In this document: in pieces, positions 56,217 through 64,000 of the stretch | Layout of the letters: every line of letters starts with the position of its first letter | How positions within the stretch are numbered: the first letter of the stretch is position 1 | Origin: Novosphingobium sediminis | GTDB lineage: Bacteria > Pseudomonadota > Alphaproteobacteria > Sphingomonadales > Sphingomonadaceae | Assembly (NCBI RefSeq): GCF_007991615.1 | Contig: NZ_BJYR01000007.1 | Location: 1-64,000, forward strand | DNA: 64,000 bases | Reading direction: 5' to 3' | The notes under the pieces: model-generated | Told to the model about the DNA's origin: nothing | Database searches by the model: none | Seen by the model: the letters and a program-made list of their open reading frames with translations, nothing else | Position numbers and translations under genes: made by a program

Positions 56217-57035
56217 ATGCGCCGCTTGGCTTTAGCACTTGCACTGATCCCGCTGCTGGCCGGTTGCCAGAAATCCGCCGAGCCCGGCAAGGCTACCGCC
56301 GGTGCTGCGGCGAGCGCCTCTGCGGTGCCCCCCGCCCCGCCCGCGCCGCCCGTTTCGAGTGCGGAGGCACGCAAGGTCAGCGAGAAGAACGACCTCTATG
56401 AGTTCGCCTACAGCTACCCCGCTGCGGCAGCTGCCCTTCCCGGCTTGCGCGACTGGCTGGAAGCCGACCTTGCCCGCACCAAGGCCGACCTCGCCAGCGA
56501 GGCGAAGGAAGCCGCCAAGGATGCCAAGGCCGAGGCCATCTCGTTCAACGCCTACGAGAGCGAGACCGAATGGCAGGTGGTGACCGACCTGCCCGGCTGG
56601 CTCAGCCTCTCCGCGCAGATCTACCTCTTCAGCGGAGGCGCCCACGGCAATACGGCGTTCCAGACGATCCTCTGGGACAAGTCCGCCGGCAAGCGCCGCT
56701 CCGTGATCGACCTGTTCACATCGCCCGCCGCGCTGAGGCGTGCAGTCCAGGGCCCGTTCTGCGCCGCGCTCGGCAAGGAACGGGCCAAACGGCGCGAAGG
56801 CGACGAGGTGTGGGATGATCCGGACGATCCCTTCGTGAAGTGCATCGATCCGCTTGAGGAAGTGGTGATCCTGGGATCGAAGGGCCGCATCGGCTTCGAT
56901 CGGATCGGCTTCCTGATCGCGCCCTACGACGCCGGACCATATGCCGAAGGAACCTATGAAGTGACGCTGCCTGTCACCCCCGCGGTGCTCGCTGCGGTCA
57001 AACCGGAATTCAAGGCCGCGTTTGTGGCTCCGTGA
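56217..57035 (+). CDS. Lipoprotein with DUF4163/DUF3298-like domains
   Basis: A 272-aa protein. The signal peptide has lipobox LAGC at about residue 18, followed by an Ala/Pro linker to 48. The body contains NDLYEFAYSYP, LSLSAQIYLFSGGAHGNTAFQTILWD and RRSVIDLFTSP, which match the PdaC/RsiV-type DUF4163-DUF3298 pair. IAPYDAGPYAEGTYEVTLP near the C terminus fits too. It is a cell-envelope protein of unknown activity. The ATG at 56217 gives the signal peptide; the upstream frame is spurious. Confidence 0.82.
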   Translation: MRRLALALALIPLLAGCQKSAEPGKATAGAAASASAVPPAPPAPPVSSAEARKVSEKNDLYEFAYSYPAAAAALPGLRDWLEADLARTKADLASEAKEAAKDAKAEAISFNAYESETEWQVVTDLPGWLSLSAQIYLFSGGAHGNTAFQTILWDKSAGKRRSVIDLFTSPAALRRAVQGPFCAALGKERAKRREGDEVWDDPDDPFVKCIDPLEEVVILGSKGRIGFDRIGFLIAPYDAGPYAEGTYEVTLPVTPAVLAAVKPEFKAAFVAP

Positions 57036-57063
57036 TCTCGCATTTCAGGGCGAGACACGCTAC

Positions 57064-57906
57064 ATGACCGGGATGACCGACTATGTGATCGCCGATGAAA
57101 CCGATGTGATGCCGCGCGACGGCACCATCAAACTGCATGGCCCCGCAGGCTTTGAAGGCATGCGCAAGGCCGGGCGCCTCGCCGCCGAGATTCTCGATGC
57201 GCTGGCGCCGCTGGTGCAACCGGGCGTCTCGACCGCCGCACTCGATGATGTGGTGCGGCAGATGACGCTGGATGGCGGCGCCATTCCGGCGACGCTGGGC
57301 TACCGCGGCTACACCCATTCGTGCTGCATCTCGATCAATCACGTGGTGTGCCACGGCATTCCGTCCGATGCGCGGATCCTGCGCGAAGGCGATATCGTGA
57401 ACATCGATGTCACCCCGCTGCTCGATGGCTGGCACGGCGATTCCAGCCGCATGTACCTCGTCGGCGATGTCGCGCTGAAGGCGCGGCGACTGGTCGACGT
57501 GACCTACGAATGCCTGATGATCGGCATCGAGCAAGTGAAGCCCGGCGCGCGGCTCGGCGATATCGGCGCGGCTATCCAAGCCCATGCCGAACGCCACCGC
57601 TACGGCGTGGTGCGCGAATTCTGCGGCCACGGCCTCGGCCGCCTGTTCCACGATGCGCCCGAAGTGATCCACGCCGCGCACAAGGGCACCGGCCCGGAAC
57701 TGCGCCCCGGCATGTTCTTCACGATCGAACCGATGATCAATCTCGGCAAGCCGGGCGTAAAACTGCTCGACGACGGCTGGACGGCAGTAACGCGCGACCG
57801 TTCGCTCTCCGCGCAGTTCGAACATTCGATCGGCGTGACGGAAACGGGCTGCGAGATCTTCACGCTGAGCCCCAAGGGCCTGCACCAGCCGCCTTACGCG
57901 GGGTAA
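57064..57906 (+). CDS. map: Type I methionine aminopeptidase
   Basis: A 280-aa M24 metallopeptidase that removes the initiator methionine. Motifs: HSCCISINHVVCHGIPSD near residue 92 (catalytic His), NIDVTPLLDGWHGDSSRM (Asp ligands), EFCGHGLGRLFHDAPEVIH (His ligand), and PGMFFTIEPMINLG (Glu ligand), plus the last Glu in FEHSIGVTETG. It begins 28 bp after the lipoprotein stop. The in-frame start at 57022 would overlap that gene. Confidence 0.95.
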   Translation: MTGMTDYVIADETDVMPRDGTIKLHGPAGFEGMRKAGRLAAEILDALAPLVQPGVSTAALDDVVRQMTLDGGAIPATLGYRGYTHSCCISINHVVCHGIPSDARILREGDIVNIDVTPLLDGWHGDSSRMYLVGDVALKARRLVDVTYECLMIGIEQVKPGARLGDIGAAIQAHAERHRYGVVREFCGHGLGRLFHDAPEVIHAAHKGTGPELRPGMFFTIEPMINLGKPGVKLLDDGWTAVTRDRSLSAQFEHSIGVTETGCEIFTLSPKGLHQPPYAG

Positions 57907-57942
57907 CCCCCAGATACATCTGCCTAAAAATTAGGCAGCGCT

Positions 57943-58000
57943 TGCGCAAATCTTGTGCACCAAACCATCCCGACTGCGCAACTTGCGCAATGCGGGTGCG
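57943..58000 (+). promoter_or_regulatory. Putative NtrC binding sites upstream of glnBA
   Basis: Two 17-bp dyads resemble the NtrC consensus TGCACC-N5-GGTGCA: TGCGCAAATCTTGTGCA at 57943-57959 and TGCGCAATGCGGGTGCG at 57984-58000. Their centres are 41 bp apart, about four helical turns. A perfect palindrome TGCGCAACTTGCGCA (57975-57989) overlaps the second. They lie 90-150 bp before the sigma-54-like promoter, as enhancers do. Confidence 0.6.
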
Positions 58001-58086
58001 CTTACGCGCCTTGTATTCTTGCCGGAGTGGCCGTTTTCCGGCTTCCGCGCGCCACATTCCTGTCCTAGTGGAGGGTAGTACCCGCG

Positions 58087-58102
58087 TGGCACGATTCTTG
58101 GA
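58087..58102 (+). promoter_or_regulatory. Sigma-54-like promoter of glnB-glnA
   Basis: TGGCACG at 58087-58093, 4 bp, then TTGGA at 58098-58102. The consensus is TGGCACG-N4-TTGCA. The -24 GG and the 10-bp spacing are exact; the -12 dinucleotide is GG rather than GC. It is about 93 bp before the glnB start codon. Confidence 0.65.
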
Positions 58103-58158
58103 TAGTTGATCCTGTATCGGGCTCCGTACGAATACCAACACCGCCGGTCAGGACTTGA

Positions 58159-58533
<375 letters not shown>

Positions 58534-58637
58534 GACCCGGAAAACCTCAACCGGAGGCAGCTGCGGGCCGGCGGCTTCTCCAAACCTGAAACCACTGAGC
58601 GCCCCGGCACGGGCCGAGGCCAGTTAAAGGACCAGCG

Positions 58638-60047
58638 ATGGCTACTGCAAAGGACATTCTCGCCCGCATCAAGGACGAGGAAATCGAATGGGTTGATCTG
58701 CGTTTCACCGACCCGAAGGGCAAGTGGCAGCACCTCACGATGGTTTCGTCGGTGCTCGGCGAGGACGAACTCGAAGACGGCCTGATGTTTGACGGCTCCT
58801 CGATCGAGGGCTGGAAGGCCATCAACGAATCCGACATGATCCTGAAGCCGGACCTCGACGCGGTCTACATCGATCCGTTCTCGGCCACCCCGATGCTGAT
58901 CATCTGCTGCGACATCGTCGAGCCCTCGACTGGCGAACTCTACGCCCGCGATCCGCGTTCGACCGCCAAGCGCGCTGAAGCCTTCGTCAAGGCGAGCGGC
59001 ACGGGCGACACCGTCTACGTCGGTCCCGAAGCCGAATTCTTCATCTTCGATGACGTCAAGTTCTACGACGGCTACGATGGCAACGGCTTCCGTATCGACG
59101 ACGTCGAACTGCCGACCAACTCGAACAAGGACTACGAAGGCGGCAACCTCGCCCACCGTCCGCGCGCCAAGGGCGGCTACTTCCCGGTCGCGCCGGTCGA
59201 CAGCTGCGTCGACATCCGCGCCGAGATGGTCCGCACCATGATCGACATGGGCCTGCCCTGCGACAAGCACCACCACGAAGTGGCCTCGGCCCAGCACGAG
59301 CTCGGCCTCACCTTCGGCACGCTCGTCCAGACCGCCGACCGCATGCAGGTCTACAAGTACGTCGTCCATCAGGTCGCGCAGGCCTACGGCAAGACCGCCA
59401 CGTTCATGCCCAAGCCGATCAAGTCGGACAACGGCAGCGGCATGCACACCCACATCTCGATCTGGGATCAGGGCAAGCCGCTCTTCGCCGGTAACGGCTA
59501 TGCCGGCCTGTCGGACATGTGCCTCTACTTCATCGGCGGCGTGATCAAGCACGCGAAGGCCCTCAACGCCTTCACCAACCCGACCACCAACAGCTACAAG
59601 CGTCTGGTGCCGGGCTTCGAAGCCCCCGTGCTGCTCGCCTACTCGGCGCGCAACCGTTCGGCCTCGTGCCGCATCCCTTATGGTTCGGGTGCCAAGGCAA
59701 AGCGCGTGGAATTCCGTTTCCCCGACGCGATGGCCAACCCCTACCTGTGCTACGCCGCGCTGCTCATGGCCGGCCTCGACGGGATCAAGAACAAGATCCA
59801 CCCGGGCGAAGCCATGGACAAGAACCTCTACGATCTGCCGCCGGCCGAACTCGCCGAAGTGCCGACCGTCTGCGGTTCGCTCCGCGAAGCGCTGAACTCG
59901 CTCGAGGCTGACCACGACTTCCTGCTCCAGGGCGGCGTGTTCACCAAGGACCAGATCGAAGCCTACATCGAACTGAAGTGGCCCGAAGTGATGCGCTGGG
60001 AAACCACGCCGTCGGCCGTCGAATTCGACATGTACTACAGCGCCTGA
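58638..60047 (+). CDS. glnA: Glutamine synthetase type I
   Basis: A 469-aa dodecameric GSI. Motifs: [18 protein letters not shown] near residue 50, [13 protein letters not shown] for metal and glutamate, [16 protein letters not shown] for [14 protein letters not shown], and the adenylylation site in [13 protein letters not shown] (Tyr about 397). Feedback and adenylylation control are expected, with transcription from the glnB promoter. Ribosome site AAAGGA. A strong terminator follows. Confidence 0.97.
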   Translation: MATAKDILARIKDEEIEWVDLRFTDPKGKWQHLTMVSSVLGEDELEDGLMFDGSSIEGWKAINESDMILKPDLDAVYIDPFSATPMLIICCDIVEPSTGELYARDPRSTAKRAEAFVKASGTGDTVYVGPEAEFFIFDDVKFYDGYDGNGFRIDDVELPTNSNKDYEGGNLAHRPRAKGGYFPVAPVDSCVDIRAEMVRTMIDMGLPCDKHHHEVASAQHELGLTFGTLVQTADRMQVYKYVVHQVAQAYGKTATFMPKPIKSDNGSGMHTHISIWDQGKPLFAGNGYAGLSDMCLYFIGGVIKHAKALNAFTNPTTNSYKRLVPGFEAPVLLAYSARNRSASCRIPYGSGAKAKRVEFRFPDAMANPYLCYAALLMAGLDGIKNKIHPGEAMDKNLYDLPPAELAEVPTVCGSLREALNSLEADHDFLLQGGVFTKDQIEAYIELKWPEVMRWETTPSAVEFDMYYSA

Positions 60048-60077
60048 TTTCATCAGATCAGCGCTTGGTCAGAAAGA

Positions 60078-60105
60078 GGCGTCCGGGAAACCGGGCGCCT
60101 TTTTC
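60078..60105 (+). terminator. Rho-independent terminator of glnBA
   Basis: GGCGTCCGG (60078-60086) pairs with CCGGGCGCC (60091-60099) around a GAAA tetraloop, then TTTTT. It begins 31 bp after the glnA stop. Confidence 0.93.
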
Positions 60106-60269
60106 GTTTGGAGGCAAGGAGGAGTGGTGCCTCCGGCGGGCAGGCCGTCGGGCTTTTGCGGGGCGCTGTGATCTTTTCCACAGCCCCCGCCCGACTCGGG
60201 ACGAACCGAGATTGCCGCCCGATGAACGGAAGGGGCGCGGACTCCTCGAATCGGCTGTGATCCTTAGAG

Positions 60270-60764
60270 ATGCTGCACATGCACAAGACCATAATCGCAG
60301 CATGCATCGTCCTCCTGTCGCTCTTCGCGCTGCCTTCGGCGGCCAACGCGCGGCTCCAGTGCGTGACGTATGCGCGTCAGGTTTCCGAAGTGCAGCTCAG
60401 CGGAAATGCGCGTGATTGGTGGGGCCATGCCGAAGGCCGTTATGATCGCGGCCAGACGCCCAAGGTTGGCGCGGTCCTCGCGTTCGCTGGCACCCGTTCG
60501 ATGCCCTATGGCCACGTCGCCGTCGTCAACAAGGTCGTCGACAGCCGTCACATCCTGATCAATCACGCCAACTGGTCGCGCCCGGGCATGGTCGAGCGCG
60601 GCGTGATGGCGGTGGACGTTTCCGCCGCTGGCGACTGGAGCGAAGTGCGCGTGTGGTATGCGCCGACCCGCTCGCTGGGCCTGCGCCCGAGCACGGCAAA
60701 GGGCTTCATCTATCCGCGCACCGTGACTGCCAGCGCCGACAACGCCGGTTCGACCAAGGGCTGA
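60270..60764 (+). CDS. Secreted CHAP-domain protein
   Basis: A 164-aa protein with a signal peptide (residues 1-27, cut near ANA) and a CHAP amidase/peptidase fold. The catalytic cysteine is in LQCVTYARQV (near residue 31), the histidine in MPYGHVAVV near 90, and the polar residue in INHANW. It probably trims peptidoglycan in the periplasm. The mature domain is short and stands alone, with no binding module. An internal ATG three codons in is an alternative start. Confidence 0.85.
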   Translation: MLHMHKTIIAACIVLLSLFALPSAANARLQCVTYARQVSEVQLSGNARDWWGHAEGRYDRGQTPKVGAVLAFAGTRSMPYGHVAVVNKVVDSRHILINHANWSRPGMVERGVMAVDVSAAGDWSEVRVWYAPTRSLGLRPSTAKGFIYPRTVTASADNAGSTKG

Positions 60765-60862
60765 GCCGGCGGTTCAGGCGGCAAGCCACCACTGCGCCTG
60801 CGCGGGTTGACTTCCGCGATCTCGATCACGACGTTGGCCCTCCACGGTTGGGGCAATCAGCG

Positions 60863-61051
60863 ATGAGCAGGTGCGTGAAAGCCGGTCTTGTGGTGATGGC
60901 CGCCGGATGGGCGCCATTGCTTTATGAAATCGCGTTCGGACCCGCGGACAGCAACCCGATCGGACTGGGCTTGCTGATGGTTATCGCGACAGCGATAGCC
61001 TTGATCCTGTTCGCGATTGCGGGGCTGCGCACCTTTTTCCGCTCGACCTGA
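60863..61051 (+). CDS. Small two-helix membrane protein
   Basis: A 62-aa protein with two hydrophobic helices, at about residues 6-24 and 34-56, joined by FGPADSNPIG and ending in a basic FFRST. No family recognised. The ATG at 60863 is chosen because the frame upstream to 60653 lacks any protein-like feature. It converges with the diguanylate cyclase/phosphodiesterase gene. Confidence 0.55.
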   Translation: MSRCVKAGLVVMAAGWAPLLYEIAFGPADSNPIGLGLLMVIATAIALILFAIAGLRTFFRST

Positions 61052-61080
61052 TCACCGCAGCGCGGGATTGATCGCCCGCT

Positions 61081-63384
61081 TCAGGATGCGCGCCGCACCA
61101 GTGCTTCGGCATCCCGTTCCGCCAACAGCGTGCGGGCTTCTTCGGCAGGCAGTGCGGCCCAGAACAGGTAGCCCTGCACCAGCTCGCAGCCGGCAGCTTG
61201 CACCAGCAGGCGCTGCACTTCGGTTTCGACGCCTTCCGCCACGACCTTCATGCGCAGGGTCTTGCCCAGCGTGGTGATGGCGCAAAGGATCGAGTGGGCA
61301 TCCCGGTCACGCTCGATGTTGGAGACGAAGGAGCGGTCGATCTTGATCCGGTCGAACTGGAACGAGCGCAGGTATGACAGCGAGGAATAGCCGATCCCGA
61401 AATCATCGAGCGCGACGCGGATGCCCATGTGGTTGAGTTCGCGCAGCACGCCGATCACGTGCGCGCTGCGATCGAGCATGACGCCTTCGGTCACTTCGAA
61501 CACCAGCCGCTGCGGGTCCATCCCCGTTTCTTCGAGCAGCCCTGCGAGCATCGGCAGGAAATCGCCCGCCATGATCTGCAGCGGTGAAAGATTGACCGAG
61601 ATGTCACAATCCGGCCAACTGCGGCATTCGGTGAAGACATGGCGCAGCACCCAGGTGCCGAGCGGGATCATCAACCCGCCCTGTTCGGCGATTGGCACAA
61701 ACAGGTCCGGACGGATCTCGCCGCGCTCGGGGTGGTTCCACCGCAGCAAGGCCTCGAATCCGTTGATCGTACCAGTGCCGGTCTCGACCACCGGCTGGTA
61801 GGCAACCGACAGCTCGCCGCGCGTGATCGCGAGGCGCAGCTCCATTTCCATCTCGCGGCGCAGTTTCACGCTGGCGTCCATGTCCGGCGTGAAGCGGCGA
61901 TAGCGCCCGCGGCCGCGCTGCTTGGCGCGGTAGAGCGCGATATCAGCGCGGCGGAGCAGTTCGCCCGGATCCTCGCTCTGTTCGGGCCCCCAGCTGATCC
62001 CGCAGGAGACCGAGACTTCCAGCGTGTTGCCGGAAATCACGAAGGGTTTGCGCATCAGCGAAATGATCTTGCTGCCGAGGCGATCCGCCGCGCGCGCACC
62101 AGCCTCGCTGGCATGCAGCAGCACGAATTCGTCCCCGCCGAAGCGCGCGATGAAAGCATCGCGCGGCAGGGCTTCGCGCAGGCGATGGGCGACCATGCGA
62201 ACCAGTTCGTCGCCGACGTGGTGGCCCATCGTATCGTTCACCAGCTTGAAGCCGTCGATATCGATATAGGCGACGAAGAGGTTGCCTTTTGCCTCACCCT
62301 CGATGAATTCGCTCAGCAGGGAACGCAGGCGCTGCATGTAATAGACGCGGTTGGGGAGGCCGGTCATGGCATCGTGCAGGGCGTTGTGCTGGGCCTGCGC
62401 CTCGCTGGCCTTGAGCTCGTTTGCCGTCAGCCGCATGCGCCGCACGATCACCGCGCCGCCCGCGACGACGCCGAGGAAGAACAGGATGAACGTCGCCAGC
62501 ACCGGCGCGGTACGTCGGACGATCTTCGGGCCGGGCACTTTGGCGGTCCAGGTGATCCAGCCGATGTGATCGCCAAACGCCGTGCTGAGCGGAACCGCGT
62601 TGGCCGCGCCGATCCGCGCATCATCGGGCACGAAGCTGATGTCACTCAGGACCAGATCACCACCCATCTTGGTAAGGATCGAGCCATCGAGATAGCGCAG
62701 CGTGGCGACGTAATTGGGCTCGCGTCGCAGCAGGCTGTAATCGTTGTCCGGCACGATCGAGATGACCGACAGGAAAGCCGGCCGGCCATGGCGCAAGACC
62801 GGCGTTGCTGCCCAGCGGTTGAGCGGCTGACCCGAAGCCGCAACCGGCCAATCGATATCGTCCAGCTTCTTCATAGCCGCGATGCGCCCGCCCAGCGGCA
62901 CATTGTGCCTGGCCCGGCCGATCAGGTCCTCGACGTGCCAGCGCACTTCCTGATACCCGACGTCTCCGGTCGGCCGGCCCTGCGCCCAGCCGTGGACCAG
63001 CGAGCCATCCGGGCGGACCAGAAACATCGCATCGGTCTCAAGGTTGTTCCACACGAAATCGCCGAGGAAGTGGTTGGCCCAGGTTTCGTTGTCGGCCAGC
63101 ACGGCATTGCGCATGGCATCGTCCCAGGTGAGCTGCACCTTCTGCGCTGCCACGATCGAGCTGCCGAGTTGATCGAGATAGCGCGTCACCAGCACGCGCT
63201 CGTCTTCGCGGGCCAGTTCGTCGGCTATGCGCGTCGAGCGGGAGAAAACGGCGACCAGCAGGGCCGACAGAGCGATCAGCGCCAGGAAGGTCGCAAGCGC
63301 AATCCAGCCGGTGCGCAAGTTGCGCACCGACGGACGCCCAGCGGTTCCGCGGCTGATGGTATCCAGACCCATTTGACCAGACAT
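61081..63384 (-). CDS. Membrane-bound GGDEF-EAL protein with CHASE4-like sensor
   Basis: A 767-aa cyclic-di-GMP enzyme. Membrane helices at about 27-48 and 290-312 flank a periplasmic CHASE4-like sensor (VQLTWDDAMRNAVL, WANHFLGDFVWNN). The GGDEF domain follows, with RFGGDEFVLL near residue 415 and an intact catalytic motif. The EAL domain has GFEALLRWNHPERG, the Asp pair in ALDDFGIGYSSLSYL and VVAEGVET, so phosphodiesterase residues are intact as well. Which activity dominates cannot be told from sequence. No ligand is known. Confidence 0.93.
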   Translation of the reverse strand: MSGQMGLDTISRGTAGRPSVRNLRTGWIALATFLALIALSALLVAVFSRSTRIADELAREDERVLVTRYLDQLGSSIVAAQKVQLTWDDAMRNAVLADNETWANHFLGDFVWNNLETDAMFLVRPDGSLVHGWAQGRPTGDVGYQEVRWHVEDLIGRARHNVPLGGRIAAMKKLDDIDWPVAASGQPLNRWAATPVLRHGRPAFLSVISIVPDNDYSLLRREPNYVATLRYLDGSILTKMGGDLVLSDISFVPDDARIGAANAVPLSTAFGDHIGWITWTAKVPGPKIVRRTAPVLATFILFFLGVVAGGAVIVRRMRLTANELKASEAQAQHNALHDAMTGLPNRVYYMQRLRSLLSEFIEGEAKGNLFVAYIDIDGFKLVNDTMGHHVGDELVRMVAHRLREALPRDAFIARFGGDEFVLLHASEAGARAADRLGSKIISLMRKPFVISGNTLEVSVSCGISWGPEQSEDPGELLRRADIALYRAKQRGRGRYRRFTPDMDASVKLRREMEMELRLAITRGELSVAYQPVVETGTGTINGFEALLRWNHPERGEIRPDLFVPIAEQGGLMIPLGTWVLRHVFTECRSWPDCDISVNLSPLQIMAGDFLPMLAGLLEETGMDPQRLVFEVTEGVMLDRSAHVIGVLRELNHMGIRVALDDFGIGYSSLSYLRSFQFDRIKIDRSFVSNIERDRDAHSILCAITTLGKTLRMKVVAEGVETEVQRLLVQAAGCELVQGYLFWAALPAEEARTLLAERDAEALVRRAS

Positions 63385-63612
63385 AGGGAAAGGATGGAAA
63401 GAAACGGTTATCGCCGGTTACGCACTGAAGAGATCGATGTTCAGATAATGGCGAGGTTTCGGCCTATCTAAACGGTTAGCATGGCCGTTCCGGCCAATCC
63501 TTGCGCTAGCATCGGGCGATCGCCAAATACGTTGCAATCACATACCGGACTTGCCATCGTCAGCCGGAACCCCTCAATCGTTTGGCAACCTAACAACTTT
63601 GGGAGAACACCG

Positions 63613-64000
63613 ATGCGTGAGCATCTCCAGCACTACATCAACGGCGCCTGGGTCGACAGCGAAGGCGGCAAGCGCCACGAAGTGATCAATCCGGCAACCG
63701 AAGAGGCCTGCGCGGTCATCACGCTCGGCAGCCAGGCCGATGTCGACAAGGCCGTTGCTGCTGCAAAGGCCGCCTTCCCCGCCTTTGCCGGTATGCCGGT
63801 TGAGGAACGCAAGGCGCTGCTTCAGCGCATTCTCGCCGAATACAAGAAGCGCATCCCGGATTTCGCCAAGGTCATCAGCGAGGAAATGGGCGCCCCGATC
63901 GGATTCGCCGGCACCGCGCAGGTGGGCGCTGGCATGGGCTATATCCTCGGCACGCTGGAAGCGCTGGAAGACTTCGTGTGGGAGCATCCGGTCCCCGGTG
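63613..64000 (+). CDS. Aldehyde dehydrogenase, N-terminal part (cut by window end)
   Basis: The first 129 residues of an NAD(P)-dependent aldehyde dehydrogenase. YINGAWVDSEGGKRHEVINPATEE is the family start, followed by SQADVDKAVAAAKAAFPAF and LLQRILAEYKKRIPDFAKVISEEMGAPI. The catalytic domain lies outside the window. Ribosome site GGGAGA, 6 bp before the ATG. The substrate cannot be judged from this part. Confidence 0.92.
   Translation, partial: MREHLQHYINGAWVDSEGGKRHEVINPATEEACAVITLGSQADVDKAVAAAKAAFPAFAGMPVEERKALLQRILAEYKKRIPDFAKVISEEMGAPIGFAGTAQVGAGMGYILGTLEALEDFVWEHPVPG

Noticed and set aside
57920..57938. Perfect CTGCCTAA/TTAGGCAG inverted repeat after map
   Set aside because: No T-run follows, and it adjoins the NtrC-like dyads. 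It could be part of the glnB control region, but the evidence is too thin to call.

Overview
The window is GC-rich, densely coded bacterial chromosome. I infer an alphaproteobacterium of the order Sphingomonadales, most like Novosphingobium or a relative. The grounds are: the mraZ-to-ftsZ cell-division order, the cobA-DUF2849-cysI-DUF934-cysH sulfate operon, a COQ8-like ABC1 kinase, a TonB receptor paired with a periplasmic phosphodiesterase, and short palindromic repeats of the kind common in sphingomonads. No phage, insertion sequence, plasmid or CRISPR locus is visible. This is mostly core chromosome, and the less usual signals are regulatory sites, repeats and a few odd proteins.

Layout. 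1-7.6 kb: a Zn-alcohol dehydrogenase/SDR pair, queF, a mercaptopyruvate sulfurtransferase, a 495-bp repeat-rich gap, then metC, an MscS channel and a membrane protein coupled by ATGA overlaps. 7.8-11.8 kb: assimilatory sulfate reduction operon, in which SUMT makes the sirohaem precursor for sulfite reductase and CysH carries the Fe-S cysteines of APS reductases. 11.8-20.5 kb: a DUF393/COQ8-like pair, proB, obgE, tRNA-Ala(CGC), a Bax-inhibitor-1 protein, proC and YbjN. 20.6-42.1 kb: the complete dcw cluster on the minus strand (mraZ, rsmH, ftsL, ftsI, murE, murF, mraY, murD, ftsW, murG, murC, murB, ddl, ftsQ, ftsA, ftsZ), followed by a large TPR/SPOR protein. It makes peptidoglycan precursors (a DNPR motif in MurE indicates meso-DAP) and builds the divisome.

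42.4-49.1 kb: two small envelope proteins, cysK, ccmB/ccmA, a pterin dehydratase, an SDR, a DNA glycosylase and a ferredoxin. 49.2-52.9 kb: a TonB-dependent receptor and a secreted NPP-type phosphodiesterase behind a convincing Pho box, suggesting uptake and breakdown of an organophosphate under phosphate starvation. 52.9-57.9 kb: DUF427, argC, an SH3-only protein, an M17 aminopeptidase, a DUF3298-like lipoprotein and map. 58-60 kb: glnB-glnA behind NtrC-like sites and a sigma-54-like promoter, closed by a strong terminator. 60.2-64 kb: a CHAP-domain protein, a 62-aa membrane protein, a CHASE4-like/GGDEF/EAL protein and the start of an aldehyde dehydrogenase cut by the window edge.

No clearly new multi-gene system was found. 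The best leads are the Pho-regulated receptor/phosphodiesterase pair, a 10-bp-periodic box array upstream of mraZ, an FtsL with a very long Lys/Ala tail, three tandem 42-bp hairpin repeats, and a hairpin element inserted at the murG/murC junction.
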